Below, piece by piece: positions 1-13,190 of a stretch of DNA of 64,000 bases (position 1 is the first letter of the stretch; the number at the start of each line of letters is the position of its first letter). Both the position numbers and the translations under genes were made by a program. Source of the stretch: Oryzias latipes (taxonomy: Eukaryota > Chordata > Actinopteri > Beloniformes > Adrianichthyidae); NCBI RefSeq assembly GCF_002234675.1, contig NC_019879.2:19412855-19476854 (forward strand). The letters run 5' to 3'. The notes below the pieces were generated by a model. It saw only the letters and a list, made by a program, of their open reading frames with translations, was not told where the DNA came from and searched no databases.

Positions 1-550
1 GTCTACTTGTAATACAGAAAAACTGTGATGCCTGAAATCCAAAACAAACATGTTTAAAAAGGACACCTTTAATCTAAACTGATGTTTGTGACTAATGACA
101 AAAAAATAGTGTTTTTAATGTCAGCTGTCAATCTAATTAAACCAGCTGTTGAGTCTTTGTCTAAAACAACTGCAGATATATTTATTTCATTGTGAAAAAT
201 AATGCAACAAAGGCTGCAAAATCTGGGATTTGGTGGAGTGTTTTGTTTTGCTCATGTTTAATCACTGTGGATCTGTTAAAGTTCACTGAGCACTGTAAAC
301 CTGAACAGTACAATGAGCTCAAAAGTTTTATAATCATAGAACTCAAAAGTAGCAACCAAGTCAAGTCAGCTTAAAACCTATAAACTGATTTATCTTTGAC
401 TTCAGTCATATCTTTATTGGACTAAAACATTTTGAGTAAATAAAACCTTGGTGTCAAAACTTATAAGTGAAGAGAAGTGGTTGCGTCATAACGTATGCCC
501 ATAAATGTTATGACATGAACTCAGCCACCTACTGAGTAAATTCTTCAAGA

Positions 551-660
551 TGAGGTGGCGCACGGGTAACAGAACACCTTTCTGTGTGGAGTTTGCATGC
601 GTTGGGACTCTGGCTTTCTCCCACTACAGGTCTGGCAGCCCTATGACCCTGAAAGGATTG
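551..660 (+). repeat. Degenerate L2/Maui-like LINE 3' tail
   Basis: The stretch reads like the widespread teleost L2/Maui 3' untranslated consensus: a gaggtggcgca-type opening followed by ctttctgtgtggagtttgcatg and a ggctttctcccac segment. It is short and strongly diverged. Recognition rests on memory of the consensus, not on an alignment. Confidence 0.5.
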
Positions 661-1121
661 TGTTTGAGTAAACAGTTCTAGTTTAAACTTAGTTAAAGTG
701 TTAAGTGTCAACTTAAACATTCTAAGTTGTGATTAACTTATTATTTTTAAGTAAGATAACTTGAAAAAATATTATGTAATCAGTTTCCTCATACATTTTG
801 AGTTCACTGAACCTATTTGGGTTTATAGTGAGTGAATATTGAAGGGTGAAAGATGGATCTTATAAAAGTCGTCACATAAACTTATTTATAAGGATGAAAC
901 TGGGCATGAGCCAGTCCCTTCTGAGGTCAGGCCTGAAGCTCAGATCAAGCATCCATCAGAGCTATAATACCTGCTTATACATCATTACAATTTGGTATAA
1001 ATGATTGGAATTCAAATTGATTGGATGTGGGGGGGAAAAACAATGATTATTTTGCTGTTTAGCTTTTGAAAATTGTTAGTAATGATAAATGGCATATGCT
1101 GGCATTCCAGTAGTCCTTTTC

Positions 1122-1355
1122 CACCTTCCTTTAAGGCCCAGGGTGCTTTTTAGTCACAGTCCCATTCACCCATGCACAAACACATTCACACACTGATGGT
1201 GGCTCTGCTGCCATACACGGCACAAACCTGTAACCATCAGGAGCTGCGTGGGATTCAGTGCAGATGGATGCTTGACACATGAGTGGGCAAGGCACGAACT
1301 GAACTTGCAATCTTCCAATCAGAGATCGACAGCTCTACCTCTGCATCACGGCCAC
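1122..1355 (-). repeat. tRNA-derived SINE (degenerate)
   Basis: Read on the minus strand, the right half resembles a tRNA head: an A-box-like gcagaggtagagctg, then a B-box-like region gattgcaagttcagttcgtgcc. It is followed by a body containing gtgaatgggactgtgacta, similar to the tails of common teleost SINEs. No clear target-site duplication was found. The copy is old. Confidence 0.5.
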
Positions 1356-4216
1356 CCCTGTAATGTCGTGAGCAGCAGAACAAGTTATTTTTAAGTATGA
1401 TGAAAAGGATGAGTCTTTATAAGACTGTCTTATAACAGTTGTTTACTTTCAAAGTGCTCAAGGTTGTGGTCTGAAATGAAATAAAGGAATAAATGTAATG
1501 TTCAATTCCCAAAAAAATGGTGGGGTGTATCTGGAGTTGAAAATCTAAATAAAAATTAACTTGAAGTAAAAGAAACAAATAGATTCCCTTACTGCATACT
1601 GCTTATTGTAGTTTGTGTTTGGGAACATTGGTCAGACAGTTGTAAAAAGTTGTCAAATAGTCAATTATAGCCAGCCAAACAGAAACAGAGGTTTCTGTGT
1701 CAGTGCATGTGAATGCCCATGAGTGCGGACAGGAAGTGGTGGTGGCTGGTTTGAGCTTGGTGGCAGGAAAGAATGGTAACTATGCTGTTGCTGAGAAAGC
1801 GGCTGGTCACAGCACAAGCTTTGGGTTTTGGAACACGGCACAGCCTGAAACCACATCCCATCATTACGCCTTTCATCCCTGCATACCTGGTGCATCTGTG
1901 TCAGTATTCATTCACAGTTAAAGAACGTGTATATCCACTTTGCCTTCATACACTTTTTCCTCTTAGATGTTTTGACTGCATCCTTTTTTTTCATGCAACC
2001 CACAATCCACAATACCTCAACACCCCATTGCATACCCATTGGCATTACACATAATGCAAATGGACGAAATTCTCTCCCCAACTGTTTCTATAAACATTAA
2101 CCATTGGACAACAACGTGACCTCAGGAATAAAGTCATCTTTATTCTCTGTTTACTGGTTAGAGGCACACCAAGTTTTTTTCTTCAAACAGATCTGAGACC
2201 ACCAGCAATGTAAAAAGGTTGAAAAGCACCACAAAACTCAAAATGTATGAAACCTGTGTAGCTTTTATTCCCATTTTGCAGCTGCTATTTTATTAGGCAA
2301 AATTCTGACTTGTGTTTATGAATTATTTTCACGTTTGCAGCTCAAAATATGCAAAAGGTTACATTGGTCTGTTTTAATTTTACCAATTCTTTTTGAGAAC
2401 GGAAGCTGTGAACTTCGCAAGCTCCCAAACACGAGTTCACTCAGCACTGACCTTTGGGGTTTTGTGTAGCACAGAAGCAGTGCTGATCACAGCCACACCA
2501 GCAGATGTCAGCCTTTCTGCATGAAACAGCTCCTCTTGAAAACAGAAACAGCAACACCTCTGTGTTTCATGGAGTTTTGTGGAAAGCAAAAGTTTAAAAA
2601 GACTGTGGTTGAACTTGAAAAGGAATAGTGCACATATCATCATGCATTACTATACCGTCTTGAGGAGTTGTTTTGTTTTCTTGTCAATGATTTAATCTTA
2701 ACATACCAGTCATCCACAGGTGACTTTATTGTAACTCAGACATCAATTACTGGCTGATTGTTCGGTTCAAACATTAATGCTGTCTCTTTTTATCTAATAA
2801 TGTTTTGCAGGTATGAGCAATAGGACAAATATATTCATCACACTGCAACTTATGTTCCTATGAAACCAAAAACGGATGTCAGTGAAAATGCAGAAGTGAG
2901 AATCCATTGTATAAAATGAAATGACAGTAATGTCAGCTTAATTATTACCTGTAAGGAAGAAAGCACTGCTTTATTGACCTCATCTTCCTTGTAATGTGTT
3001 CAGAGAAAGAGGAATTGAGAGACTGGGGGTGAGGAAACGGTTAGTATGTTGTTGACAGAGGAGATGAAAGCAGAAAGGATAAGAAAAACAAATTGAAGAT
3101 GACAACAACCAAATTAAAAAAGTCGGATATTAGAAATTGTGCCATCATTTTGTCTCGGTTTAATTTGCTGTCAATTGTTTAGTTTCTCTTCCCAGGTACA
3201 CAATAAAAAATATTCCAATTACTTTTTTAAAACAGGGTTTGTTCGTTTTTTCCTTCATTGCTCACAATGCATATACATGCTGACTGTTTAGTTATGTCAT
3301 CGCAAATAATACACCAATATAAATAATAATAAACCAATATGAATTCAATTTTCTTTGTACTCTTGCCTTGTACTGTGCTTTCCTTGTACTGTGCTGAAAT
3401 TTGGAAATGTTGGCATAGCAGGTTTGAATAACAGCAGTAAGAATTCCAAAGGAAGCCAGTAATAAATGTGAAACAGTGTCAACAACCAGCTGCAACACAT
3501 ACATAAATCCTAATTGGGACTTGTTTATCAACCCTTCTCACCCCTTGGGGAATGGATGCTGAACAACTGACTCTGGATCAGTTTAAACTTTAACTTCTAT
3601 AGTATGCAAAAAATATAAGCAAGACAACATGATTTGTGCTGTGCCTTTCAAACCCACAGGGAATTTAAAAAGGACTTTAGAGAATCTAAAGAAAAAAAAA
3701 ACAGAAACATGGTCTAACTTTTTTTTGCCAAATACAGCATTATTTTGTTGCAATTTAGACACCAATTAGGAGCTAGTTGTAAATAGGTTGATTTTTATCT
3801 GAAAGTGTTGAGGAGGAATCCAGGAGTTCACAGCAGGTAAATGTAAAAGGTTTATGTAAAGAGACAGATGAGTGAAGTTACTAGTTTTTATGGCTGAAAA
3901 TTACATTGACCACACAAGTGTAAACAAAAGAACAAAAAACAAAATCGATGTTTTTATGCTTTTTTCATAAAGAACTAACAGAAAAGTTGTTAAATCAATT
4001 GAAGCTTGGTCTAATATGAAACTTTAGACAACAGTTTTATTTATTTTTTTGCATTTTATTATGTTATTATTATTATTATTTTGTCTTTCAACCTGCTGGC
4101 AAGTTCAATATCCTGTTAGTATTCTACTCAAGTTAATTTGCACCAGTAATGGGATGTCTTGTATTGTGTGTTCTGAATAAGATTTGTCCAAAAAAATTGG
4201 TCAGAGATACGTTTTT

Positions 4217-4307
4217 TTTAATTTAATTTACTTTAATTTAATTTAATTTAATTTAATTTCATTTCATTTAATTTCATTTCATTTCATTTCATTTCATTTC
4301 ATTTAAT
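4217..4307 (+). repeat. Pentanucleotide array TTTAA then TTTCA
   Basis: About 90 bases consist of TTTAA units changing to TTTCA units, with a few interruptions. The array ends roughly 75 bases before the NRF1-like site of the snx4 promoter and about 140 bases before the snx4 start codon. Confidence 0.9.
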
Positions 4308-4379
4308 TGCCCATAGTTTCTCAATCACCGGTAAAGATTTTTTAAAAATCTGTTTTTAAATGCCAAGCTCCCACTCAAA

Positions 4380-4391
4380 TGCGCATGCGCG
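4380..4391 (+). promoter_or_regulatory. NRF1-type palindromic promoter site of snx4
   Basis: The twelve bases TGCGCATGCGCG match the NRF1 consensus YGCGCAYGCGCR at every position. They lie about 60 bases upstream of the snx4 initiation codon in a locally GC-richer patch without a TATA box, as expected for a housekeeping TATA-less promoter. The match is seen directly; occupancy is inferred. Confidence 0.7.
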
Positions 4392-4449
4392 TGGTGGAGG
4401 CTTCATTGCATTGCTCTGCCAGCTCAGCTGACAGCAGCGAGGCGGTCAG

Positions 4450-7400
4450 ATGATCATGGCAGACTCTGGAAGTAGCGAAGAAGTAGCCGTGATTGGCAAC
4501 ACCGACATTACTTCAACGGAGTCAGAGAACAACATCATAAACACGGTCGTACTTTTGGTTATTTCCTGCATCAGACAAGTTTGCAATTGGAAGGAGCCTT
4601 TCTGTCGTAAAAAACTTCCAAATACGGCCTAAAGTTAGCTAGTTGTACCATAATTTAGCATTCAGAGAGTTTACCTAAGAAAGCACTGTTTCAGTTTTAT
4701 GTTATTGTTACGAATTTAACTGAACTATTTGTCTCGGCTTCCTGGACTGTAAAGTGAAAGTCGCAAAATACGAAAGTGATCTTTTTGCGTAACTTTACTT
4801 TGAACTTCAACAACTATAAGTTACTGCTTAGGTTAGCTTTCTTGATAGCTAGTCGGAACTTAATGGACTACTCTAATGTCTTCTACATTGCAAATAAGCG
4901 TTTTCTTAAACCGGAGCGTAACTTCTGAGTTCTATAGCAAAACAAGCAATACTGTACTGAATGTCAATGTGTGAAGTATCGATGTGATGTGAAAAACATT
5001 TGTCTGATTTTGTCCGAGTGCATAAAACGGGGAAAGGCGTGTCTGTCTGTAAGCAAAGCTGCGTTAAACGCCCTCAATGAAAATCTTGGTTTTGGCGTTT
5101 TTATCGTGTCCTCATAGCGTGAATCTCAGGATGAAGTTATTTATATAAATAATAGATCCATGTACGTTTTTGTTTTCCTCGTCTGAGCTGACATCTGGCT
5201 CAAAGCTGGATAGCTCCAATATTGCTCACCATTTTTGTTGCACCAGTAGTAATGTTAAGTTTGGGGTTGTGAGGGGCTGTAAGCTAGCAGGAGTTCATGT
5301 AAACAAATAGATGAGGGGAAATGAGGGCAGGCCTACAGTCCCACCCACAACCCAGAGGCAAAGTTCGGATAAATTACTGCCGCTCTTCAGAAACTACGTC
5401 TTCAAATCGAATCAGATTATTTTTCGCCCAAATACAGGTTTCATGTATATTTACAAACTCACGGCACCATTTCACTTTTAATTTGACATGAATTGATCAA
5501 CTTTGTTTCTGAAAAACAGTCAAAAATTGAATTTGTTATTGCTATTATTGAATATCCAGAGTTAAAAAGGGGAAAAAAAAGCAGTTTGTTGGTTTAAAAG
5601 TTAAGTTTGATTCATGTCTTATGGGTTGAACACTTTTTTTTTTTTTTTTAAATGCTGCACATTTTGGACTAGTGGGCTTATATTTGTTTTCTTTTGTCTC
5701 GGGTTTGTAGATGGTGGAGAGAGGAACATCTCTGCTAAAGAAAATGGAGATAAATGTGGCCGAGGCTGAAAAGAGAACAGGGAAGAACACCGTCAATATG
5801 CAGGAAACCTACACAGTCTACCTCATAGAAATACGGTAGGAGGCCATCGATTCACTGTCATTGCAGATCGCAGATGTAATATATATCCAGTGCTGCATAT
5901 CAACGTTACTTTGTGCTCATTGGCTTTCCGGTAGGTCTGACATTGTGGGGGAATAAAGAAATACTGCTTTTCATAGACTTGTGTTTGTTGACATTGTAAT
6001 ATTATCTTCAAGAAGACTGTACAATGTAGATGTGATATTTTTGGTGTGTATTTGTAATTTTAGGCTGTTTGGCACAGTCCAACTGTCGTAAAAAGATAAT
6101 CTTAATAACTATGATGATTATATATTTTTAAATCAAAAAGAAAAATACAGGCTGGTCATTAAAAATGCAAATTGTGTTTCCTCAATGTGTATATAATGCC
6201 CACCTAGTCTGTTTGACTGAAAAATTGGGATTCTGTGCTGCTTAATCGAATCTTTTTAATTAATACATGTCTTCAATTTTCTTTTGGTAGTGCATCTTTG
6301 CAAGCACAAAAAACGAAAAGAAAATAGAGTAAAACATGTTAACTATGATCTTTTTTTATTCAGTGCAATAATATCAAGTCAAAAATCAGCTGTGAAAGTA
6401 AAAAAAAATAAATAAAATCAATGACTTCCTGTTTTATAGCTTCACACAATTGTTAGATTAAACTTTATCTTACAGTTTGATACATTTTTAAAGACTTAAA
6501 ACAGAATTATTTCCCTAAATCCATGATCCTCTGAGTCCCAGGGAGTGTCACCTGTAAAACGAGTGCACATTTACATGACCATGTTTCCTACATTTAAATA
6601 TGTCAAACACATCTAGACAGTGTTTGGTACACAAACATTATGCTGGTAAATTCAATAGTGCATTCAGAAATTCCCCAGCATCCAGCTCTATTCATGTTTG
6701 TCTTGCATCATTTTTTCCCCATTAAGTTTAATACTTGGCTCTGCAGATATTTTTACATGAATTCTCACATCAAAGTCTGATAAATATAGCTATTAGAATA
6801 AATAATGGTAAACAGCATGTTGTTCCCACACAACCATACTTCTATTCAGCTGTGTTATAACATGTATGCAAATCCTATCTCTGTGAACAGAGTTTTCTAG
6901 TTATGCTGCTGTTGCAGTCTCTGGCTTGATAATCTAGACTTTTATTGTGAAAAAATACTTTTTGGATCATTTGCAAGAAGCAGAAAACAGACATCTCTAT
7001 GTGTGTGTAGATATTAAAAAAAAATCATTGTTTTCTTGTGTTTCCTTAGTTTCTGTGCATAAAATCCATAAAATGCCTAAATTTTAAATATGTATTTCTA
7101 AGGTTTGAAAAGCAATAAAAGTTTGAAATAAGTACTTAAGATTGTTGAAAAAAAAAACCTTTTTTGTGTTTTTGTTTAATCTAAATTTACCACTAAATCA
7201 CATAGTTTCTAATCCGTGGTAGTTCTCTTTTACCAAAATTCCTTAAAAAAAACGGCTTTGTGATTAAATATTGGACACATCTATTAAGAGTGATATATAA
7301 TTGGACACAGTTACAGTAGGTAGCTGGAAGAACTTTCAAATGGACCTTTGGAATATGTGAGTTTGACTTAAAAAGACCTGTTCAAGCCCTGATTAAAAAA

Positions 7401-10400
7401 TAAATAAAATAAAAGAACATTTGTTTTTCTGTCCATGCGCCCAAACGCAGACCAGCTGAATCTGTCACAGAAGGAGGTACACCAGCTGCACCTGACACTC
7501 TGTGGAGACGCTACAGTGAGTTTGAGCTGCTCAGAACTTACCTCCTGGTCACTTACCCCTTTATTATTATCCCCCCACTGCCAGAGAAAAGGGTGAGTAA
7601 GCCATGTTCATAGATTCAAATAAAAATGGGATTGTTCGCTCCTAAAACAAAAACGTCCTGTCTAAAAATGTCTTTGATTTGATGTCTCACTCAGGCTGAA
7701 TTTGTGTGGCACAAGCTTTCAGCCGACAACCTGGACCCAGACTTTGTCGAGCGGCGCAGAGTTGGTCTGGAAAACTTCCTGCTGCGTGTTGCATCACATC
7801 ATGTTCTCTCCAATGACAAAATTTTCTTCCTTTTTCTCACGGAGGTTTGTAGGCAAAGCCCAAAGAAACCAGCCTGGGATGGTCAGAAGAAAAGAAAAAA
7901 AAAACTTTACCAAGCAGTACATCAACAGCTAAACGTTTTAAAACATAGAGATGTGCTTTTAAAATGGATCATTTTATCTGTTGAAATTAAAAGTTTATGT
8001 GTATCATTGAGGATTTTGCTTGGAAAAGATTTAGGAGGTTTTAATTGTAAGACTACAGTTGCTACTATGATGCTGGGAGTTTTCCTCTTGAGAGGCAAAG
8101 ATGCTTGAGTTCACAATAACCCAGGATTACACTGACATTTTGACTAATATGTGAAATACATCTACTGTTGTTCGCTTTTGATACTTTTGGTTAGACAGGA
8201 GCTCAAAACAGCATCACAATCTTTTGAAAAACTGGATCTCTCTTCAAAAATTGTGAAACTGTCTCAAGGTTACTGGAGTTTTCTTGGAAACTAAATGAGC
8301 CGAATGTCCACCAAAGCACAATGAATTAGGAAGAATAAGCCACAACAGACAGTAATCCTGTAGACTTTTGGAAAACGTCTGTTTTCTCATTTGCTAACTG
8401 GCATGCTTTGACAATGTTTTATGTTGATATTAGGATAATAAATCATAATTTACATCATTCTTTTCTTTCTTTTTTTTGTAAAATTACTTCAGGAAAAAGG
8501 ATGGAGGGAGGCGGTTTTGGATACTGGTTTCCAAGATAAGGTATGGAAGCGATTGTTTATGCCTATCATCTAAAAACAATAGTTCCTAATTTATCTGCAA
8601 TTTCTATCTAAATTGTTTTCGATCTCTTCATATTAACATTCCCATAAAACACTGCACCAGGCTTCATTGTTCAAATCACAGCTCCAGTGATGTAATTACT
8701 CTTTCTTTCCACTAGGTGGACTCCAGACTCAAGTCAGTGAGTGCTATGCTGAGAGTCAAAAACCCAGACAAGTAGGTATTTCAGCTTCAGAACATTTTAT
8801 ATGACCACTAAAAACAATCAAAGTTGCTAGTTTTACTACTGCGGCTCACAAAATAGCGCAGAAATTGCTCATTTGTGGGGGAAGAAATTATTATTGACAT
8901 TTGTGTTGCTTTACAGGCGATTCACAGCACTCAAACAGTACAGTGACGAGTTGAACACGGTTGTTTCTCAGCTACTCAGGGTTAGAGCGGTAAGTGTGAG
9001 CATGTACGAACACGCTGCCACTTTCAACATCTTTCCGTGTTGGGCCACCACAAGGGGTTTAGGAGTAATTTGTCAGCTGTCATAATGTCAATTATAAAGA
9101 AGAAAAACCCTTTTTAGTCTTTTGTTTTATTTATTTGTTAAGTCTTTGGTTGGTCGTCTTTTTTTGTGGCTATGATGATTTAAAACATACCTGTAACCCA
9201 TTTGGTGTGAGGAAACCCTTTAACTTCCTCTGTCAGTTTTATTGTTCGATAAATGAATAAAGTCTTAAAAAAACCACTTGCCTTTTTTTTAAGAAAACAC
9301 CTTTCATTGTTATTCCAGCGTGTTGCAGACAGACTGTATGGTGTTTACAAGGTCCATGGGAACTACGGCAGAGTTTTCAGGTGCGAATTGCTTGCTGAAC
9401 AGACATTATTCTGTCACTGCGGAGGGAAAATAGAAAAGGAGATGTGTTTTCATCCCTACAGTGAGTGGAGTGCTATTGAAAGAGAGATGGGAGATGGGCT
9501 GCAGAGTGCAGGCCATCACATGGACACGTGAGTGGGGAAATGTTAATGCTGAATTATTCAACCGCTGTACCTGAAGCCTTTGAGCCTTTCCAATACAACA
9601 TTATGGACAATGGTTTACCTACAAGCTTGTTTTTGCTTTCCTGTTTGCAGGTATGCTGCTTCAATCGATGACATTCTGGAAGAAGAGGAGCACTATGCGG
9701 ACCAGCTGAAAGAATATCTCTTTTACACTGATGCAGTCAGGTAAATGATGTGTCAGGCTTTAATTCAATAGGTGTGTTTGCTTCAAGTTTGGGTCTTAAA
9801 CTGGGTTTTTATAGGTTGGAGCCTATGAACAAAAGTGTGGTGTTTGTTCTACCAGAGGTTTAATACATTTTTGATATTCTATATTATTTTTAATGAAGCT
9901 GTGAAGTTTAATGTGCTAACTGAACGTTAAATAATTCCAGTATTTTTTTTTTTTTTTATTCAGTCCCACTTGCTTTAAATAAGTAGCCACCTGTGTTTTA
10001 TGAAAACACTACAGTGTATAACACAAAAATTTTATGAATTTAGCTGTTTATTTATCAGCAGTGACTATTAATTCACTGGTTAAAAATTTCTACTATCTAC
10101 TCTTTAAAAAAATTACTTGATTTTTCGGAAACTTTTTTTTTTTTTTTTTCAAATTAAAACTTTTTTGGCGTCATATTTATTTATTTTACACACCAAACAG
10201 TATTAACACTTTTAGATGCCGTTTTAAGATGTTTGAATCTGTGTTTTTAAGGTCAGTCTGTAAGAAACACGAGTTGATGCAGTATGAGCTGGAGATGGCA
10301 TCTCAGGACCTTGCTTACAAGAAACAGCAGAAGGAGGAGCTGGTGACTGGGGTAACAGAGCATCTCCGGCACATTCTGTGTGACTCTAACACCGTCTTCA

Positions 10401-11934
10401 TACTTTTGCATGAAAGCAGGGACTCGGCCTATTAACGGCATCGACCTCTGCAGTCTAAACCGTATTTTAAAAAGCAGCTTTTAAACATTTTATCTTTGCA
10501 ACTGGGATTTGTTTTTAGCTTGTTTAGCTTCTGTTCAGAACTACCTGTTTATGAACTGGTTCTAACTGTAAGTTGATTTTTAATCTTTTCTTACAGTCTA
10601 TGAAAGACAGCAAATTGTGTTTGGACTCGCTTTAATATCAAGTTTAGTTCTTTTGTTAAATGTCTTTGTGTTTTTTAACCTGGTCAGTTATGACTGCCTT
10701 ACAGGCTTTTATGCACAAAGCATTTTTTTTTAGTGGAAAGCAAAATTAATTCAGAATAAGTAATTAAACGGCAAACTATTGAATTCTGCCTTAAGCTGGC
10801 CAAAAACATAGGTGTTGCACAGAAATAGAGCATGTTTTTGTCAAACCGTAGCAATGCAGTATTTGGCAGGACAACTTTTTATTTTTATTTTTTTTTAGAA
10901 CTTATGTTTTATTCAAATTTTTGCAACAGAGCATTACACACAGTTGTCTCCATGGTTTCCACAATAATCAACCTGAATACAGTGGGTCCATTCGAACGAG
11001 GATACACACAGGAAGTTGAATTACTATAAGACTCTTCACCTTAAACAGAAATATAAAATCTAAACAGCATTTGACTAGCTAGAGGTATTATCAAGCTGAT
11101 GACAGTATCAATGATTTTCCTGGGCCCCATCTTACATTAAAGTTTTGCATTTGATGTCTTAAAAGAAAAGTTAGTCTTTCCATTTGAAAGACTTTTCTCA
11201 CTTTCTGAATCCAGATATCTAGGGTAGGTGGCTAACTTGTTATTTTTAAACTTTTTTTTGAGAGATCAAATGAAAGGAACGAAGCTCATTTGCGTGTTTG
11301 TGTGTGTGTGCAGACGGTACGGGTCTTCTCTCTGAAGGGAATGACCAGTAAATTGTTTGGCTCGGAGACCCAGGAACAGAGGGAGAGCAGGCTATCTGCC
11401 ATAGAACAGAGCATCGAAGAGGGGGTGGAAGCAGTGATGGAGAAGAACACCGAGTGCCGGTAGGTTTAACAGTCAGACCTTAACGGATTCAACTAACACT
11501 GGCTTTACAAAATACATAAACTTCATTCATAAGAAAGGAGGAACTAGAAAAAAAGGCAGTTTAGATCAGACAAATAGTGTTTTGTTTTTTTTTAGTTTTT
11601 CTGCAGTCAATACCATTGTCTTCTGTGAAAGATGTCTACCGATGCCTTGTTTTTTGGTCTTCTGGTCATCAGAGATTTTGTAAGTGCTGCATGGGAGGAC
11701 ATTGAACGCTTCAAGGAGCAGAAAGACAAAGATTTGCGTGAAGCACTAATCAGTTACGCAATAATGCAGATCAGCATGTGTAAGAAGGTGTGGCCTTCCA
11801 CTCTTTTCCGCACATCTTTTTGTTTTCAATACAAACATTGACTTGTACTCATGTTTTGTAATCACATTTTTAATCAATGGTTTCAGGGAATCCAAGTGTG
11901 GTCCAACGCCAAGGATTGTTTCAATAAAATGTGA
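4450..11934 (+). CDS. snx4: Sorting nexin 4 (PX-BAR), complete 14-exon gene
   Basis: The protein binds PI3P on early endosomes and, as a SNX-BAR, supports membrane tubulation, recycling to the plasma membrane or endocytic recycling compartment, and autophagy. Coding exons: 4450-4545, 5711-5835, 7451-7592, 7695-7844, 8493-8540, 8716-8771, 8917-8989, 9319-9380, 9462-9527, 9651-9740, 10252-10351, 11314-11459, 11673-11787, 11887-11934. They sum to 1,317 nt, giving 438 residues (human about 450), with GT-AG junctions and consistent phase. The PX domain spans roughly residues 45-175, with the RRYSEF motif at 93-98, PPLPEK at 115-120 and RRRVGLENFL at 141-150. The remainder is the BAR region, including GDGLQSAGHHMD, KEYLFYTDAVR and the terminal GIQVWSNAKDCFNKM. 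Two in-frame ATGs (4450, 4456) open the frame; the second has the better Kozak context (A at -3, G at +4), so the protein may be 436 residues. The acidic N-terminal tail is diverged, as is usual for SNX4. Confidence 0.96.
5156..5530 (+). mobile_element. TTAA-MITE family, copy 1 (partial, in snx4 intron 1)
   Basis: The stretch shares atccatgtacgt, ctgagctgacatctggctcaaa, tagctccaatattgctcacc and gggttgtgaggggctgtaag with five other copies in this window. Neither terminus could be identified, so it is called partial. The family's short conserved frame is readable on the minus strand between about 5,160 and 5,240. Confidence 0.75.
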
Positions 11935-12424
11935 GCTGCTTCAGACTCCGGTCACACTCTCCACCCAGGCGCCGTCTGAGGTTGCACAGATGGGGACCAT
12001 GTACATGTACATTAATTTCCTTTTTTTTTTTGTGCTATAATTTTGCAAGAACGTTCTAGGAGCCCAAATACTGCCTCTGCTTTTCCTGCAACTCTTGTGA
12101 TGATAATTCTGTCGATTTCTCTCTGTCTTTTCATCGTGCACAAACATGCTTGGATACACAACATTACAAATTCAATGCAGAATTTAATGAATTTAATTGC
12201 CTTTTAAATTCAAGTGTCTTAACCTTTTTATAACTCTTTTTCTTTTTTTTTTTTTTTTGCTGTTGTGAATTTGGTACTGAAAATCTAAAATGTCCATGTT
12301 TGGTACAAAATTGACAGCACGAAAGAAAAGTTAAGTCCTGATAGTTTCTGGTAAGCTGTAAGCTGTCAAATCTAGTCTTGAGAAGAAGCTGCACTAACTC
12401 ATTTTGTACCGTTTTGTATCTGAA

Positions 12425-12430
12425 AATAAA
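12425..12430 (+). terminator. Candidate snx4 polyadenylation signal (proximal)
   Basis: AATAAA lies about 490 bases after the snx4 stop codon. A second candidate is listed downstream; which one is used cannot be decided from sequence. Confidence 0.4.
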
Positions 12431-13184
12431 ACTAATTGTTATTTGCAAATTTTTGCTAAACGAGAACTTAAAGAAGAATGTTGGAGGAGAATGCATATAA
12501 AAGAATGGAGAATGCTTATGTTTGGGCTCATTTGAAGTCCACTCAGACATTTTGAAGCTGTAAGATTGATGTCAGTGGATTTAAGGTCTCAGAAAAATGG
12601 CTGAACTCTTGTTTTAGCTAAATAATTTAAGCTAGAAAACTCAGAGCTCTTTTCCTAAATAGAATGTTTAAAAAAACAAAGACACTTCATGTAAATGTAT
12701 TATTTTTTTTCTTTGTCATATTTGCGTTGTATTGTACTACACTAATAATTAATAGCTGACCAATATGTTGATCACCAAGTGCATTTTTAATGGTACTAAT
12801 CAAAAGGGAGCAAGCAGGGCTAATGATCTTTCTTTGGTTAAAGTATTGGATTTGAACATGCACTCAGTCTATAGGGAGGCCCGTAGTTCTGCATCTTTAC
12901 AGCTGAATTTATGGCCTTTTTTTTGGTAAACTGATGACGCTTTGCTGCCTTTGTCAGGATGCCTCACCATTGGGGCTCTGCTGACTAAACGGCCTTTCCT
13001 GACGCATTTTTCTATTTGTCTTACAGAAAACTTCTTTTAAACAAAGTTTGTTGCCAAATGAATCTGACATCTGAATGTTGTGCTCAGCCAAACTAATGTC
13101 GTCTTTTACAGAATTAACAACAAAACTGAAATCCATGTTTTTTTCTAGTAAAAACATCAAATGTAATTATGCTGCCTGAACTCT

Positions 13185-13190
13185 AATAAA
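13185..13190 (+). terminator. Candidate snx4 polyadenylation signal (distal)
   Basis: AATAAA is followed within about 30 bases by a GT-rich stretch (ggttttgtagcagttacgtttg), which fits a cleavage/polyadenylation region and would give a 3' UTR of about 1.27 kb. Confidence 0.45.

Larger units (their letters stand above)
1..4379. other. Intergenic DNA upstream of snx4
   Basis: No exon or conserved protein could be recognised on either strand. The short open frames here are all under 95 codons, lack family resemblance and look like chance. The stretch holds a degenerate LINE tail near 551-660, a minus-strand tRNA-derived SINE at about 1,122-1,355, and a pentanucleotide array near its right end, each listed separately. 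The rest is AT-rich sequence in which I see nothing. Confidence 0.7.

Noticed and set aside
1122..1355. A tRNA gene on the minus strand
   Set aside because: The tRNA-like head is degenerate and followed by a SINE-type body, so it is a retroposed SINE rather than a functional tRNA.
7702..8108. A 134-codon frame at snx4 exon 4
   Set aside because: Its first 46 or so codons are the real snx4 exon 4. The rest is intron read-through after the donor at 7,845.
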